Shown in pieces: positions 24,908-34,343 of a stretch of 64,000 bases of DNA. A program made the translations under genes and the position numbers. The stretch covers positions 496,001 to 560,000 of the forward strand of contig NZ_JACRSV010000001.1 in the NCBI RefSeq assembly GCF_014384905.1, in the 5' to 3' direction. This stretch comes from Fumia xinanensis (GTDB lineage: Bacteria > Bacillota > Clostridia > Oscillospirales > Ruminococcaceae). Position 1 is the stretch's first letter; each line of letters begins with the position of its first letter. The notes beneath the pieces are model-generated. The model saw only the letters and a list, made by a program, of their open reading frames with translations. It did not search any database and was not told where the DNA came from.

Positions 24908-24939
24908 AAAAACGGAACCCATCAAACGGGTTCCGTTTT
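24908..24939. terminator. bidirectional terminator
   Basis: AAAAACGGAACCC and GGGTTCCGTTTT with a 7-base loop separate two convergent genes. Confidence 0.9.
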
Positions 24940-24946
24940 AACATAT

Positions 24947-25729
24947 TTAAAAGAAAAATTCCGGTTCTTTCCTGCCTTTGCATTTGCTTTCCAGCATTTT
25001 GCGGATCGAAGCGTATTTTACTGGACTCAGATTTCTGGCGCCATTGGGGCAGACTTTTACGCAGCGCATACAGGAAATGCAGCGATTTTTGTCAATTTTC
25101 CAGGGAGCTTGTTTCGAGATTGCACCTGTGGGACATTTTGCTGCGCAGATGCCGCATCCGGTGCAGGATTTGAAGCCGTGAGGGTCAAAGGGATCGCCTT
25201 TGAATTCCCGATAAGGGAAGTTTCCTTTGACAAAAAGCTCCGGCTCTTTTGAGATATCGTCGATGCCTTCTATTTTATTGCTAGCCTGTTCTGCAAAGGC
25301 ATTGATTTTTTGAAGATCGGCTGCGTCGGGGCGCCCGGCGGCGATGGAGCGGACAATGGAGTGCTCGGCAAGGAAGGCACCAGCTGCTACCGCACGAAAT
25401 CCTCTTGTTTCCAGAAGGTTTTTCAGTTCCAGCAGTGCATCTTCGTATTCTCTATTGCCGTAAACGGCAGCTAGGATGGCGGGAGTGCCATTTCCGAAAA
25501 AGCGCTCTAACCGCTCTCTGGCGGGAATCGGCACTCTGCCGCCATAAACAGGAACTCCCACGATTAGGAGATCGTTTTTGCCGAAACGATGCATCTGCTC
25601 CCGGCTTTGATAATCGCAAAGATCGATTTCATGGGATAGTGAGGGGAAATAGGGAGCTATGGCCCGGAGGACCTGTTCGGTAGTGCCAGTTGGGCTGAAA
25701 ACCGCAAGATGGGTTTTTTCGATTTGCAT
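24947..25729 (-). CDS. EFR1-type ferredoxin with flavodoxin domain
   Basis: A 260-residue electron carrier. Residues 1-150 are flavodoxin-like with the FMN phosphate loop FSPTGTTEQVLRA. Residues 190-240 carry two [4Fe-4S] motifs, CTGCGICAAKCPTGAI and CISCMRCVKVCPNGAR. Such fusions are common in anaerobic Clostridia and pass electrons between low-potential partners, but the partners are mostly unknown. It is monocistronic. A possible promoter (TTGCGG, 17 bases, TAAAAT on the minus strand near 25770) precedes it. Confidence 0.9.
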   Translation of the reverse strand: MQIEKTHLAVFSPTGTTEQVLRAIAPYFPSLSHEIDLCDYQSREQMHRFGKNDLLIVGVPVYGGRVPIPARERLERFFGNGTPAILAAVYGNREYEDALLELKNLLETRGFRAVAAGAFLAEHSIVRSIAAGRPDAADLQKINAFAEQASNKIEGIDDISKEPELFVKGNFPYREFKGDPFDPHGFKSCTGCGICAAKCPTGAISKQAPWKIDKNRCISCMRCVKVCPNGARNLSPVKYASIRKMLESKCKGRKEPEFFF

Positions 25730-25931
25730 CAGACCGCCTTCTTTCGTGAATACAATATTATTTTACAGCGTTTTTTTGATTTCCGCAAATATGTAAATAA
25801 TATATGAAATATATGAATATGAAATTAATATTCTGGTTTTAAAAGGCTAAAATCTGCTAAAATAAAACGGTATCAATTAATGCGTGGGTCTGCACCCCTC
25901 GCAACGCTCAGAAAGGCAGAGGTACTGAAAA

Positions 25932-26810
25932 ATGCTCAGAAGTATGACCGGATACGGCCGCGGCCAAGCCGTTAACGACAAATGGGATATTTCGGTAGAA
26001 ATTAAATCGGTCAACCACCGCTATTTCGAGTGGTCGTCCAAAATTCCCAAAACGTTTCTTTTTTTGGAAGATAAACTGAAGGCCAAAGTACAGGAGGCAG
26101 TTTCCCGCGGCAAAGTGGAAGCTTTGCTTTCTATTTACACTGTAGGACAGCAGGATGTTCAGGTAGAAGTGAATCAATCGGTAGCGGCGGGATATGTAAA
26201 TGCTCTTCGCACGGCGGCTCCTGCTTTGTCTTTAGAGGACAATCTTAAGCTTTCTGACTTGCTCCGCTTTTCGGATATTTTCACCCTCAAACGGATGGAA
26301 GTGGATGAGGAAGAGCTGTGGGCCACGGTTTCCGAAGTGGCACAGACGGCTCTGGATGCCTTTGTCGCTATGAAGGAGACGGAAGGAAAAAAACTCAGGG
26401 AAGACGTGCTGAACCGCCGGGGCGCTATCGAAGAAATGCTCTCCCAGGTGGAAGAGCGGGCGCCCAAGCTTCGGTCGGAGTACTACGACAGACTTTACCA
26501 GAAGCTCAGTGAGGTGCTGGAGGATAAAAATATTGACGAGTCGAGGCTCGTTACCGAGGCAGGTATTTTTGCTGACAAGGTCGCCATTGATGAGGAGACA
26601 GTCCGGCTCAGAAGCCATCTCCACCAACTTGGCGAGCTCCTTGAGGGGAGTGAACCGGTGGGACGAAAGCTCGACTTTCTTGTGCAGGAAATGAACCGGG
26701 AAGTGAATACCATTGGTTCCAAAGCACAAGATGTGGCTATCGCCCGTCTGGTTGTGGATATGAAAGCAGAAATTGAAAAAATCAGGGAACAGATTCAAAA
26801 TATCGAATAA
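25932..26810 (+). CDS. yicC: YicC-family endoribonuclease
   Basis: A 292-residue protein with the family start RSMTGYGRGQ and the C-terminal DUF1732 part (GRKLDFLVQEMNREVNTIGSKA). YicC/YloC proteins act on small RNAs and mRNAs as endoribonucleases in studied bacteria. It opens the conserved block yicC-remA-gmk-rpoZ-priA, as in Bacillus. Ribosome site AGAAAGG at some distance before ATG. Full family length. Confidence 0.94.
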   Translation: MLRSMTGYGRGQAVNDKWDISVEIKSVNHRYFEWSSKIPKTFLFLEDKLKAKVQEAVSRGKVEALLSIYTVGQQDVQVEVNQSVAAGYVNALRTAAPALSLEDNLKLSDLLRFSDIFTLKRMEVDEEELWATVSEVAQTALDAFVAMKETEGKKLREDVLNRRGAIEEMLSQVEERAPKLRSEYYDRLYQKLSEVLEDKNIDESRLVTEAGIFADKVAIDEETVRLRSHLHQLGELLEGSEPVGRKLDFLVQEMNREVNTIGSKAQDVAIARLVVDMKAEIEKIREQIQNIE

Positions 26811-26896
26811 GAGCTGTTTGAAATAAAGTTTTGTAACAGGTTTTGCACCTTTGCTGACAAAACTGAAGCGGCTCCCAGAAAGGAAAGAATGTTAAA

Positions 26897-27169
26897 ATGA
26901 AACTGATCAACATTGGCTATGGAAACATGGTTTCCGCAAACCGCATTATCACCATTGTAAGCCCTGAATCCGCGCCTATCAAGCGCATCATCCAGGAAGC
27001 ACGTGACGGCGGCGTTTTGATCGACGCCACTTACGGGCGGAGAACACGCGCGGTCATCATTATGGACAGCGGTCATGTAGTGCTTTCCTCTATCCAGCCG
27101 GAAACTGTCGCCAACCGTTTTGTACAGACTGCTGAAGTGCCTGACGAAGAGGAGCAGAGTGATGAATAA
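26897..27169 (+). CDS. remA: RemA-family DNA-binding regulator (DUF370)
   Basis: A 90-residue protein with the family's strict features: [27 protein letters not shown] and [22 protein letters not shown]. RemA in Bacillus subtilis forms ring-shaped oligomers that wrap promoter DNA of biofilm matrix genes. The position between yicC and gmk is the conserved one. Translation is coupled to gmk by overlap. Confidence 0.95.
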   Translation: MKLINIGYGNMVSANRIITIVSPESAPIKRIIQEARDGGVLIDATYGRRTRAVIIMDSGHVVLSSIQPETVANRFVQTAEVPDEEEQSDE

Positions 27170-27773
27170 AGGCACTCTCGTGGTGTTTTCCGGACCATCT
27201 GGCTGCGGCAAGGACACCATCCTCCAAAAATATCTTGACGGCAGGGAGGATGTATTTCTCTCAATTTCCGCCACTACCCGTTCTCCAAGGCCAGGAGAAG
27301 TGGACGGGGTCAACTACTTTTTTTTGAGCGAAGAACAGTTTAAGAAAAAAATCGCCCATGACGGCATGCTGGAATACGCCTGTTACTGCGGCAATTACTA
27401 TGGTACGCCAAGGGACAGTGTCTATCAAAAGCTGAACGCCGGCATCGACGTGATTTTGGAAATCGAGGTGCAGGGGGCTTTGCAGATCAAGGAGCGCTGC
27501 CCCGAAGCGGCGATGATTTTCGTCATGCCGCCCAGTATGGAAGAATTGCGCAGCCGATTGGTGGGCCGGGGGACAGAGGATATGGAGACGGTGGAAAAAC
27601 GGCTCAGTCAAGCCCGCGAGGAAATGAAGGCTGCACCGCAATATGATTATATCATTGTCAATAATACCATTGAGCAGGCAGCGGAGGACCTCCACGCGGT
27701 ACTCCGATCCCAGCGGCTCAAAACAGAGAACCAGAAAGAATTTTTAAACGAGGTGTTTCATTATGATGCATAG
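27162..27773 (+). CDS. gmk: guanylate kinase
   Basis: A 203-residue enzyme making GDP from GMP and ATP. P-loop [16 protein letters not shown]-binding [19 protein letters not shown], and [12 protein letters not shown] are all present. ATG 27162 is preferred (GAGGAGC upstream); it overlaps the end of remA by 8 bases. It overlaps rpoZ by 11 bases at its 3' end, so the three genes are translationally linked. Confidence 0.96.
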   Translation: MNKGTLVVFSGPSGCGKDTILQKYLDGREDVFLSISATTRSPRPGEVDGVNYFFLSEEQFKKKIAHDGMLEYACYCGNYYGTPRDSVYQKLNAGIDVILEIEVQGALQIKERCPEAAMIFVMPPSMEELRSRLVGRGTEDMETVEKRLSQAREEMKAAPQYDYIIVNNTIEQAAEDLHAVLRSQRLKTENQKEFLNEVFHYDA

Positions 27774-28023
27774 ACCTTCCGTACCGGAACTGCTGAAACC
27801 GGGCCAGAGCTACTATTCCCTGGTGGTGGCGGTGGCGAAGCGCGCCCGTGAAATCGCTCAACAGGCCGATGACAACGGTGATATCCTGTTGGAAAAGCCG
27901 GTTAAAATGGCCGTAGAGGATTTTGCTAAGGGAAAATATAAGCTGGTAGAGAGCGACGATATCGGCGTTATCCACGATCGCCGGATCAGCCATACCGATT
28001 CGATGGATCTGGACGAAGACTAA
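27763..28023 (+). CDS. rpoZ: RNA polymerase omega subunit
   Basis: An 86-residue omega subunit with the conserved core YYSLVVAVAKRAREIAQQA and the later VKMAVEDFAKGKYKLVE. It helps assemble RNA polymerase. The start lies inside the end of gmk. In Bacillus the next gene is coaBC; here priA follows after 35 bases. Confidence 0.92.
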   Translation: MMHRPSVPELLKPGQSYYSLVVAVAKRAREIAQQADDNGDILLEKPVKMAVEDFAKGKYKLVESDDIGVIHDRRISHTDSMDLDED

Positions 28024-28058
28024 AAGAATATACAAAGCCGTTTAAAGGGGGAGTAAGG

Positions 28059-30512
28059 GTGGAACTGATTGCAGATGTTGCGGTAGAGTCCGCCCTTTTC
28101 CATTTTGACCAGCTTTACAGTTATCGGATACCAGAGGAATTCGCCGGGCGGGTAGCACGTGGCATGCGGGTGATGGTACCATACGGCAGAGCTAACCGTC
28201 CGGTTCAGGGCATGGTATTTCATTTGGAGGAGCGTGAGCCGCCAAAGGGGGTGCGCCTCAAATCGGTGGAAGCGGTGCTGGACAATGAACCGGTCCTCGA
28301 CGAAGAGGGCTTTGCATTGGCAGAGTACATGGCTGACACGACCTTTTGCAGCTATTACGATGCCATCAGGTGTATGCTGCCGGTTGGACTTTCGGTATCA
28401 GCCAAGGTGGAATATTTGCCTTCCGGAAAGCTCAGCGATGTGGAGCGTGCTGCCCTGAGCCAAGAGGAGCAAACTCTTTTGGCTGGAATGCAGTCACTTT
28501 CCAGTCCACGAGAATCCGAAGTGTTTTTCTGGGGGAAAAACGGTTCTGCAAACCGGAAAATTGCCGATACATTGGCGGAGAAAGGGATACTTCGGAAGGA
28601 AAATCTCCTGAGCCGCAAGGTGGGAGACAAAAATCAGAAAATGGTGCGCATCTGCGAAGACGTGAATCTGGAAAGCCTCTCCTGTACTCCAAAGCAGCAG
28701 GATGTGCTGACTGTTTTGCAGACAGTAGGCGCGGCAGCGGATAAGGAACTCTGTTATCATGCCGGCGTAACTGACGCAGTAATCAAAACCCTTGAAAAAA
28801 AGGGTATCGTCGAATATTTTTACCGGGAGGTTTACCGTCGTCCCAAGGAAGTAGAGCGCCAAACTCCACCAGAGGATTTTGTTCTCTCCAAGGGACAGAG
28901 GGAAGTTTTTGAAGGCCTTTTGTCGTTGTATCAGGAGAACGCCCCTTATGCGGCGCTGCTTTTCGGCGTTACCGGATCCGGCAAGACCCAGGTATTTATC
29001 GAGCTTATTCGGGCCGCCCTCAAGGACGGCAAACAGGTAATAATGTTGGTGCCGGAAATTTCTCTGACTCCCCAAATGCTCGAGAAATTTCGGGGTTATT
29101 TTGGAGATGACGTGGCAGTCATGCACTCGAGCCTCTCGTTGGGCGAGCGGCTGGATGAATATAAGCGGGTGAAATTGGGTGACGCAAAGATCGTCATAGG
29201 TACACGGAGCAGCGTCTTTGCCCCGGCGAAAAACCTGGGGCTGATTATCATGGATGAAGAAGGGGAACACTCCTATAAATCCGACATGACGCCACGGTAT
29301 CACGCCCGAGACATCGCAAAATTCCGCTGTGTGAGACATAACGCCCTGCTCCTGATGGCTTCGGCGACGCCGAGCCTAGAGAGTTATTACTATGCCAAGA
29401 CCGGCCGGTATCGGTTATTTACGCTGAATGAGCGGTACGGAGCGGCTACTTTGCCTGACGTCCGTATCGTGGATATGCGGGTGGAGGAGCAAAACTACAA
29501 TTTTTCGCCTTTGAGCGACGAGTTTTCGGAAGCACTTCTCGAGAATTTCAACAAGCGTGAACAGTCCATCGTCCTTATCAACCGGCGGGGCTATTCCACC
29601 TTTGGCGTCTGCATTGACTGCGGAGAAGCGGTTAAATGCCCCAATTGCAGTATCACCCTCACTTACCACAAGGTGAACGGTTACTTTATGTGCCATTACT
29701 GCGGTTATTCCCAGCGGCTTCAGGTTCCCTGTGCATCCTGCGGCTCCAAGCATGTGAAGCTCATGGGGGCGGGAACACAAAAGATCGAGGATCTCATCAA
29801 GAGCCGCATCCCGGGGGCGAAAATTCTCCGGATGGATACCGACACGACTTATTCCCGCTATGCTTATGAGGAAAAGTTCTCTCAATTCGAGCGAGGGGAA
29901 CAGGATATTATGATCGGCACCCAAATGGTGGCAAAAGGGCTCAATTTCCCCAATGTTACCTTAGTAGGCGTGCTGAATGGCGACCAGTATCTCTACTCTA
30001 ACGATTACCGCTGCGGTGAAAAAACTTTTTCCCTTATCACTCAGGTGGTGGGGAGAAGCGGACGGTATGAGAAAAAGGGAAGAGCTTATATCCAGACCGT
30101 TTCGCCGGACAACTCGGTGATTGTTAGTGCTGCTAAACAGGACTACGAGGCTTTCTACCGGGAGGAGATCGCCATCCGGAAAACAGCTTTGCAGCCGCCC
30201 TTCTGTGACTTGATGGCAGTTTGCTTTTCTGGCCTCGACGAAGAAAGTGCCAAAAAATCTGCGGATGATTTTTACGCTCTTCTACGGCAGGAGATTTTGG
30301 CTCAGAAGGAAAAGCTTCCTGTGGTGCTTTTGGGTGTAACCCAAGCGGGCATCTATCGGCTCAACGGAAAATTCCGGTATCGCATTATATTAAAGTGCAA
30401 AAATAACCGGAAGTTTAGGGATTTGGTAAGACGGGTGGTGTCAAAAGCTTCACATAACCGGATTTTTGGAAAAAACACCGTTACTATCGATTTTAATGGG
30501 GAAATTAACTGA
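28059..30512 (+). CDS. priA: primosomal protein N' (replication-restart helicase PriA)
   Basis: An 817-residue 3'-5' helicase. The N-terminal DNA-binding domain starts ADVAVESALFHFDQLYSYRIPE. Walker A is GVTGSGKTQ. Motif II reads DEEGEHSYKS (Asp399, Gly402), where the family norm is DEEH. The two zinc clusters are CIDCGEAVKCPNC and CHYCGYSQ...CASCGS. Motif VI region is TQVVGRSGR. GTG start after GGGGGAG. It reloads the replisome at stalled forks. Full family length. Confidence 0.95.
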   Translation: MELIADVAVESALFHFDQLYSYRIPEEFAGRVARGMRVMVPYGRANRPVQGMVFHLEEREPPKGVRLKSVEAVLDNEPVLDEEGFALAEYMADTTFCSYYDAIRCMLPVGLSVSAKVEYLPSGKLSDVERAALSQEEQTLLAGMQSLSSPRESEVFFWGKNGSANRKIADTLAEKGILRKENLLSRKVGDKNQKMVRICEDVNLESLSCTPKQQDVLTVLQTVGAAADKELCYHAGVTDAVIKTLEKKGIVEYFYREVYRRPKEVERQTPPEDFVLSKGQREVFEGLLSLYQENAPYAALLFGVTGSGKTQVFIELIRAALKDGKQVIMLVPEISLTPQMLEKFRGYFGDDVAVMHSSLSLGERLDEYKRVKLGDAKIVIGTRSSVFAPAKNLGLIIMDEEGEHSYKSDMTPRYHARDIAKFRCVRHNALLLMASATPSLESYYYAKTGRYRLFTLNERYGAATLPDVRIVDMRVEEQNYNFSPLSDEFSEALLENFNKREQSIVLINRRGYSTFGVCIDCGEAVKCPNCSITLTYHKVNGYFMCHYCGYSQRLQVPCASCGSKHVKLMGAGTQKIEDLIKSRIPGAKILRMDTDTTYSRYAYEEKFSQFERGEQDIMIGTQMVAKGLNFPNVTLVGVLNGDQYLYSNDYRCGEKTFSLITQVVGRSGRYEKKGRAYIQTVSPDNSVIVSAAKQDYEAFYREEIAIRKTALQPPFCDLMAVCFSGLDEESAKKSADDFYALLRQEILAQKEKLPVVLLGVTQAGIYRLNGKFRYRIILKCKNNRKFRDLVRRVVSKASHNRIFGKNTVTIDFNGEIN

Positions 30513-30619
30513 TTTTTGTCCGGCTGCATCAAATAAGTCCCTGAAGACCACTGATAATTTGGAATCATTTGGATGAAACAATCCTTTTGCAGGGCGAAAA
30601 GATAAAAGGAGGAACCATT

Positions 30620-31123
30620 GTGGCGTTAAGAGAAGTCATTACCGAGAAAGATGAAACTTTGAGAAAGAAATCGAGGCAGGTGGAGAATTTCGATTCGAAG
30701 CTTCACCAGCTTCTGGACGATATGGCGGAAACAATGTATAAATATGAGGGCGTCGGCCTTGCCGCTGTGCAGGTGGGGGTGCTCAAACGTGCCATCGTCA
30801 TTGATGTGGGGGAGGGTATCATAGAGCTCATTAACCCCGAGATCGTGAGAGCCACCGGAAGCCAGGAGGACTCGGAAGGATGCTTATCCTGTCCGGGAGA
30901 ATACGGTATCGTCGAGCGGCCCGACCGGGTAGAAGTCCGTGCTTTTGACCGCAATGGAAAGATATATACGAAAGTCGGCACTGGCTTGCTGGCACGGGCA
31001 TTTTGTCACGAGATCGACCATTTGGAAGGTATCATTTTCAAAGACAAGGCAAAGGAGATGCAGGCTCCGGCAGAAAAGCCCGTCCGGAGAAAAATCGCAG
31101 TGCGCCGTAAACAGAATAGCTGA
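30620..31123 (+). CDS. def: peptide deformylase
   Basis: A 167-residue metal hydrolase that removes the formyl group from new proteins. All three motifs are present: GVGLAAVQVG, EGCLSCPG and HEIDHLEG. GTG 30620 is chosen because AAAGGAGG lies 9 bases upstream and the protein then begins ALREVITEKDETLRKKS, the family start. Functionally paired with fmt downstream. Confidence 0.96.
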   Translation: MALREVITEKDETLRKKSRQVENFDSKLHQLLDDMAETMYKYEGVGLAAVQVGVLKRAIVIDVGEGIIELINPEIVRATGSQEDSEGCLSCPGEYGIVERPDRVEVRAFDRNGKIYTKVGTGLLARAFCHEIDHLEGIIFKDKAKEMQAPAEKPVRRKIAVRRKQNS

Positions 31124-31153
31124 CCCGATTGCCTAAAAGACGCATATTTTTGA

Positions 31154-31258
31154 GGGACGCCGGAGTTTGCGCCGCAAACGGGTGATCAAGCCCAATTTCA
31201 TTGAAAGGAAATCAAGATATAGATGAAAATTGTATTTATGGGGACGCCGGAGTTTGCG
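31154..31258 (+). repeat. 18-base direct repeat around the fmt start
   Basis: GGGACGCCGGAGTTTGCG occurs at 31154-31171 and again at 31241-31258. The second copy codes residues 7-12 of Fmt (GTPEFA); the first lies in another frame in the leader. It may be a small tandem duplication. Confidence 0.7.
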
Positions 31259-32143
31259 GTGCCCTGCCTTGATGCTCTCATCCAAAAGGGCTATGAGGTG
31301 ACCGGCGTTTTTACCCAGCCGGATAAGCCCAAGGGAAGAGGCTATAAATTGACCCCGCCGCCTGTGAAGAAATTGGCTCTTCAGCACAATATACCGGTTT
31401 TTCAGCCGGTGAGCCTCAAAAACGATGAGGCTCTGGAGCAGCTAAAAAGCTGTGCCCCTGACCTTATCATTGTAGTGGCTTACGGAAAACTCCTTCCCAA
31501 AACCATATTGGAGCTGCCTCCTTTGGGTTGTATTAACGTACATGCTTCGTTACTTCCCAAATACAGGGGGGCGGGGCCCATCCAGTGGAGCGTTCTAAAC
31601 GGCGAGGCCGAAACCGGTGTCACCACCATGTATATGGCGGAAGGTTTGGACACCGGCGATATGTTGGAGCGGATTTCCACTCCCATTGGGGAAAACGAAA
31701 CGGCGGATGAGCTCCACGACCGGTTGGCTGAGCTGGGAGCGAAGGTGTTGCTTTCCACTGTGGAGAAGGCAGAGGAGAGAAAACTTAAGCCGGAACCCCA
31801 GGATGATTCTCTTTCCTGCTACGCGCCCATGCTCACAAAGGAATTATCTCTCATCGATTTTCATAAACCCGCGCAGCAAGTGCATAATCTCATCAGAGGG
31901 CTTTCATCCTGGCCTGCCGCCCACACGATGCATCAGGGCAAACGGCTCAAGATTTACGAGAGCAGAATTTCAGAGGGAAAAGGTGCCCCTGGGGAACTTC
32001 TCGATGAAAAAAGATTCATCGTCGCCTGCGGGGATGGGGCGGTCCAGTTCGTTTCTGTTCAGTACGAGGGCGGCAAACGGATGGCGGCTGAGGACTTCCT
32101 CCGGGGAAAGCACTTTGAAAAAGGTGAAATTCTGGGCGAATAG
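31223..32143 (+). CDS. fmt: methionyl-tRNA formyltransferase
   Basis: A 306-residue enzyme that formylates initiator Met-tRNA using 10-formyl-tetrahydrofolate. It begins KIVFMGTPEFAVP and has the folate and catalytic segment INVHASLLPKYRGAGPIQWS, with GVTTMYMAEGLDTGDML. The C-terminal domain (about 205-306) binds tRNA. AAAGGAAA at about 15 bases before ATG is a loosely placed ribosome site. Normal family length. Confidence 0.96.
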   Translation: MKIVFMGTPEFAVPCLDALIQKGYEVTGVFTQPDKPKGRGYKLTPPPVKKLALQHNIPVFQPVSLKNDEALEQLKSCAPDLIIVVAYGKLLPKTILELPPLGCINVHASLLPKYRGAGPIQWSVLNGEAETGVTTMYMAEGLDTGDMLERISTPIGENETADELHDRLAELGAKVLLSTVEKAEERKLKPEPQDDSLSCYAPMLTKELSLIDFHKPAQQVHNLIRGLSSWPAAHTMHQGKRLKIYESRISEGKGAPGELLDEKRFIVACGDGAVQFVSVQYEGGKRMAAEDFLRGKHFEKGEILGE

Positions 32144-32174
32144 GTTCCTCAGATAAACAAAGGAGGAAAATTCC

Positions 32175-32858
32175 TTGTATTTGGATTATTACTATTTTGT
32201 GCTGGTGGTACCAGCGCTGATGATCGCGCTGATCGCTCAAATCAGGGTGAAATCTACATTCCACAAATATAGCCAAGTAACCAATCGGCGGCAGTACACC
32301 GGCGCTATGGTTGCCCGGCAAATTTTGGACAGTAACGGTTTACAGAATATCCGGCTGGAGCGTGTGGCCGGGGAACTCAGCGACCATTATGATCCTCGGG
32401 CAGGGGTCATTCGTCTGTCCGACAGTACCTATAACTCCACATCGGTGGGGGCAATCGGCGTCGCCGCCCACGAAGTCGGTCACGCTATCCAGCATCAGGT
32501 GGGGTATCTGCCTATCAAGATCCGTAATGCCATCATCCCGGTGACCCAACTGGGTTCGTCCCTTGCATTTCCTCTGGCCATTATCGGACTCATCATGGGG
32601 ATGGATTTGCTGGTGCAGATCGGAATCATCCTGTTTTGTGCTGTGGTCGTGTTTCAGCTTGTCACCCTGCCGGTGGAGTTCAACGCCAGCCGCCGGGCGC
32701 TGGTTACCCTGGAAAGCGATCATATTCTGGAAGACGATGAACTGCGCGGTGCGCGGAAAGTCCTTTCGGCGGCGGCTATGACCTATGTGGCGTCGCTGAT
32801 TGTGGCGGTGGCGAACTTGCTGCGGCTCCTGGCGCTGCGGAACAGGAATAACCGATGA
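32175..32858 (+). CDS. zinc metallopeptidase, YugP-like (DUF2268/M48-like membrane peptidase)
   Basis: A 227-residue membrane protein with the zinc motif HEVGHAIQH (HExxH) and three or four helices (about residues 4-22, 120-145, 150-170 and 200-220). The segment LSDSTYNSTSVGAIGVAAHEVGHA is typical of the YugP family, which is found in many Firmicutes and whose substrate is unknown. TTG start after AAAGGAGG. It is inserted between fmt and rsmB and overlaps rsmB in ATGA, so the three are coupled. Confidence 0.9.
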   Translation: MYLDYYYFVLVVPALMIALIAQIRVKSTFHKYSQVTNRRQYTGAMVARQILDSNGLQNIRLERVAGELSDHYDPRAGVIRLSDSTYNSTSVGAIGVAAHEVGHAIQHQVGYLPIKIRNAIIPVTQLGSSLAFPLAIIGLIMGMDLLVQIGIILFCAVVVFQLVTLPVEFNASRRALVTLESDHILEDDELRGARKVLSAAAMTYVASLIVAVANLLRLLALRNRNNR

Positions 32859-34177
32859 CAGCGCGGCAGCTTAGCTACGAGGCTCTTCTAAAGACCGCCC
32901 GTGATGGGAGCTACTCCAATTTGACGTTGGATGCTTTTTTAAAGGCCACTCCAATGGAGCCGCGGGAGTCTCAGTTTGCCTCCCGGCTATTTTATGGGGT
33001 GCTGGAGCGGAAGCTGACGCTGGACTATCAAATTCAGTTGCTGACCAAAAAGCCGGTGCAAAAGCTGGATTTGGAGGTAGTGGTTTCATTGGAGCTGGGG
33101 ATTTACCAGCTCTCCTATATGAACGGCGTGCCATCCTCCGCGGCAGTAAACGAAAGTGTCAATCTCATCAAGAAGTCCAGGAAAAAAAGTGCCTCCGGCT
33201 TTGTAAATGGGGTGCTGAGAAACTATATCCGGGGAGGGTGCAGAATTGTATTGCCTCCGCTTAATGACAAATATCGCCGGGCAGAGGTGGAGTATTCCAT
33301 CCCGGCGTGGATATTGCAGTATTGGGAGCGGGATTACGGATGGGAAACCGCCGTGGGCCTGGCAGAAACCTGTATGGGCCGTCCGCCTCTGAACTTGCGG
33401 GTCAATACCCGTAAGGCCAATGTTTCGCAAGTCGTAGAAATGCTTAAAAAAGACGGTGTTTCGGTAGAAGTTCATCCGCTGATCGAAAATTGCCTTACCA
33501 TCGAACACAGTGGAAGTATTTCGAAACTTTCAGGGTTTTCTGAAGGCCTTTTCTATGTACAGGATGCGTCGTCCCAGCTATGTGCCGCCGCATTGGGAGC
33601 AAAGGAAGGGGAACGGGTATTTGACCTCTGTGCCGCACCCGGCTCTAAGAGCTTTACGATTGCTCAGTTGATGGAGGATAAGGGGGAAATTTGTTCCTTT
33701 GACCTTTATGAGCATCGGGTGAGGCTCATTGAACAAGGGACTAAACGGCTTGGGTTCAGCTGCATCCATGCGAAGATGGGGGATGCTTCCCGATTTGATG
33801 AAAACTTGGGGGACGCCGATCGGGTGCTCTGCGATGTTCCTTGCTCCGGATTGGGCATTATCCGACGCAAACCGGAAATCAAGTATAAGAAGCAGGCTGA
33901 GGTGGACGAGCTTCCAGCCATCCAGCGGGAGATCCTTGCAAACGGCGCCCGGTACGTCAAAAAGGGCGGAGTTCTTGTCTACTCCACCTGCTCCCTCAAC
34001 AAAGATGAAAACGAGCGGGTGGTGGAGGACTTTTTACAGAACCATCCCGATTTTGAGCGGGATGAACTGCCGGAGATTTTTACAAAAGTGGCGGGAAAGA
34101 CCGTTTCTTACATCAGTTTATCGCCTCTGGTGGGGAATTTTGACGGATTTTTCCTGGCAAGGTTGAAAAGAAGTTAA
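32855..34177 (+). CDS. rsmB: 16S rRNA m5C967 methyltransferase
   Basis: A 440-residue enzyme with an N-terminal NusB-like RNA-binding domain (residues 1-130) and a SAM-dependent methylase domain. The SAM site is FDLCAAPGSKSFT. Motif IV is DVPCSGLGIIRRKPEIKYK and motif VI VYSTCSLNKDENE, giving the two catalytic Cys of m5C methylases. The start overlaps the peptidase stop. In the conserved order fmt-rsmB-rlmN. Confidence 0.95.
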   Translation: MTARQLSYEALLKTARDGSYSNLTLDAFLKATPMEPRESQFASRLFYGVLERKLTLDYQIQLLTKKPVQKLDLEVVVSLELGIYQLSYMNGVPSSAAVNESVNLIKKSRKKSASGFVNGVLRNYIRGGCRIVLPPLNDKYRRAEVEYSIPAWILQYWERDYGWETAVGLAETCMGRPPLNLRVNTRKANVSQVVEMLKKDGVSVEVHPLIENCLTIEHSGSISKLSGFSEGLFYVQDASSQLCAAALGAKEGERVFDLCAAPGSKSFTIAQLMEDKGEICSFDLYEHRVRLIEQGTKRLGFSCIHAKMGDASRFDENLGDADRVLCDVPCSGLGIIRRKPEIKYKKQAEVDELPAIQREILANGARYVKKGGVLVYSTCSLNKDENERVVEDFLQNHPDFERDELPEIFTKVAGKTVSYISLSPLVGNFDGFFLARLKRS

Positions 34178-34343
34178 ATTTGTGGGATAATATGCACAGA
34201 TGTCCTGTAAGCGGCAGAGGCGGATTTCTTATTTTACTTGGTATCCAAAAGCTAAAAGCTGCTTTGATGGAAGAATATTCCTGCGTCGTCCTTCCCTGGT
34301 CTTTGGGGACGGGCTGGTGCATAACATAGAAGGAGGACGTATT

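Noticed and set aside
28494..29339. 281-residue minus-strand frame inside priA
   Set aside because: Shadow frame; priA has all helicase and zinc motifs on the other strand.
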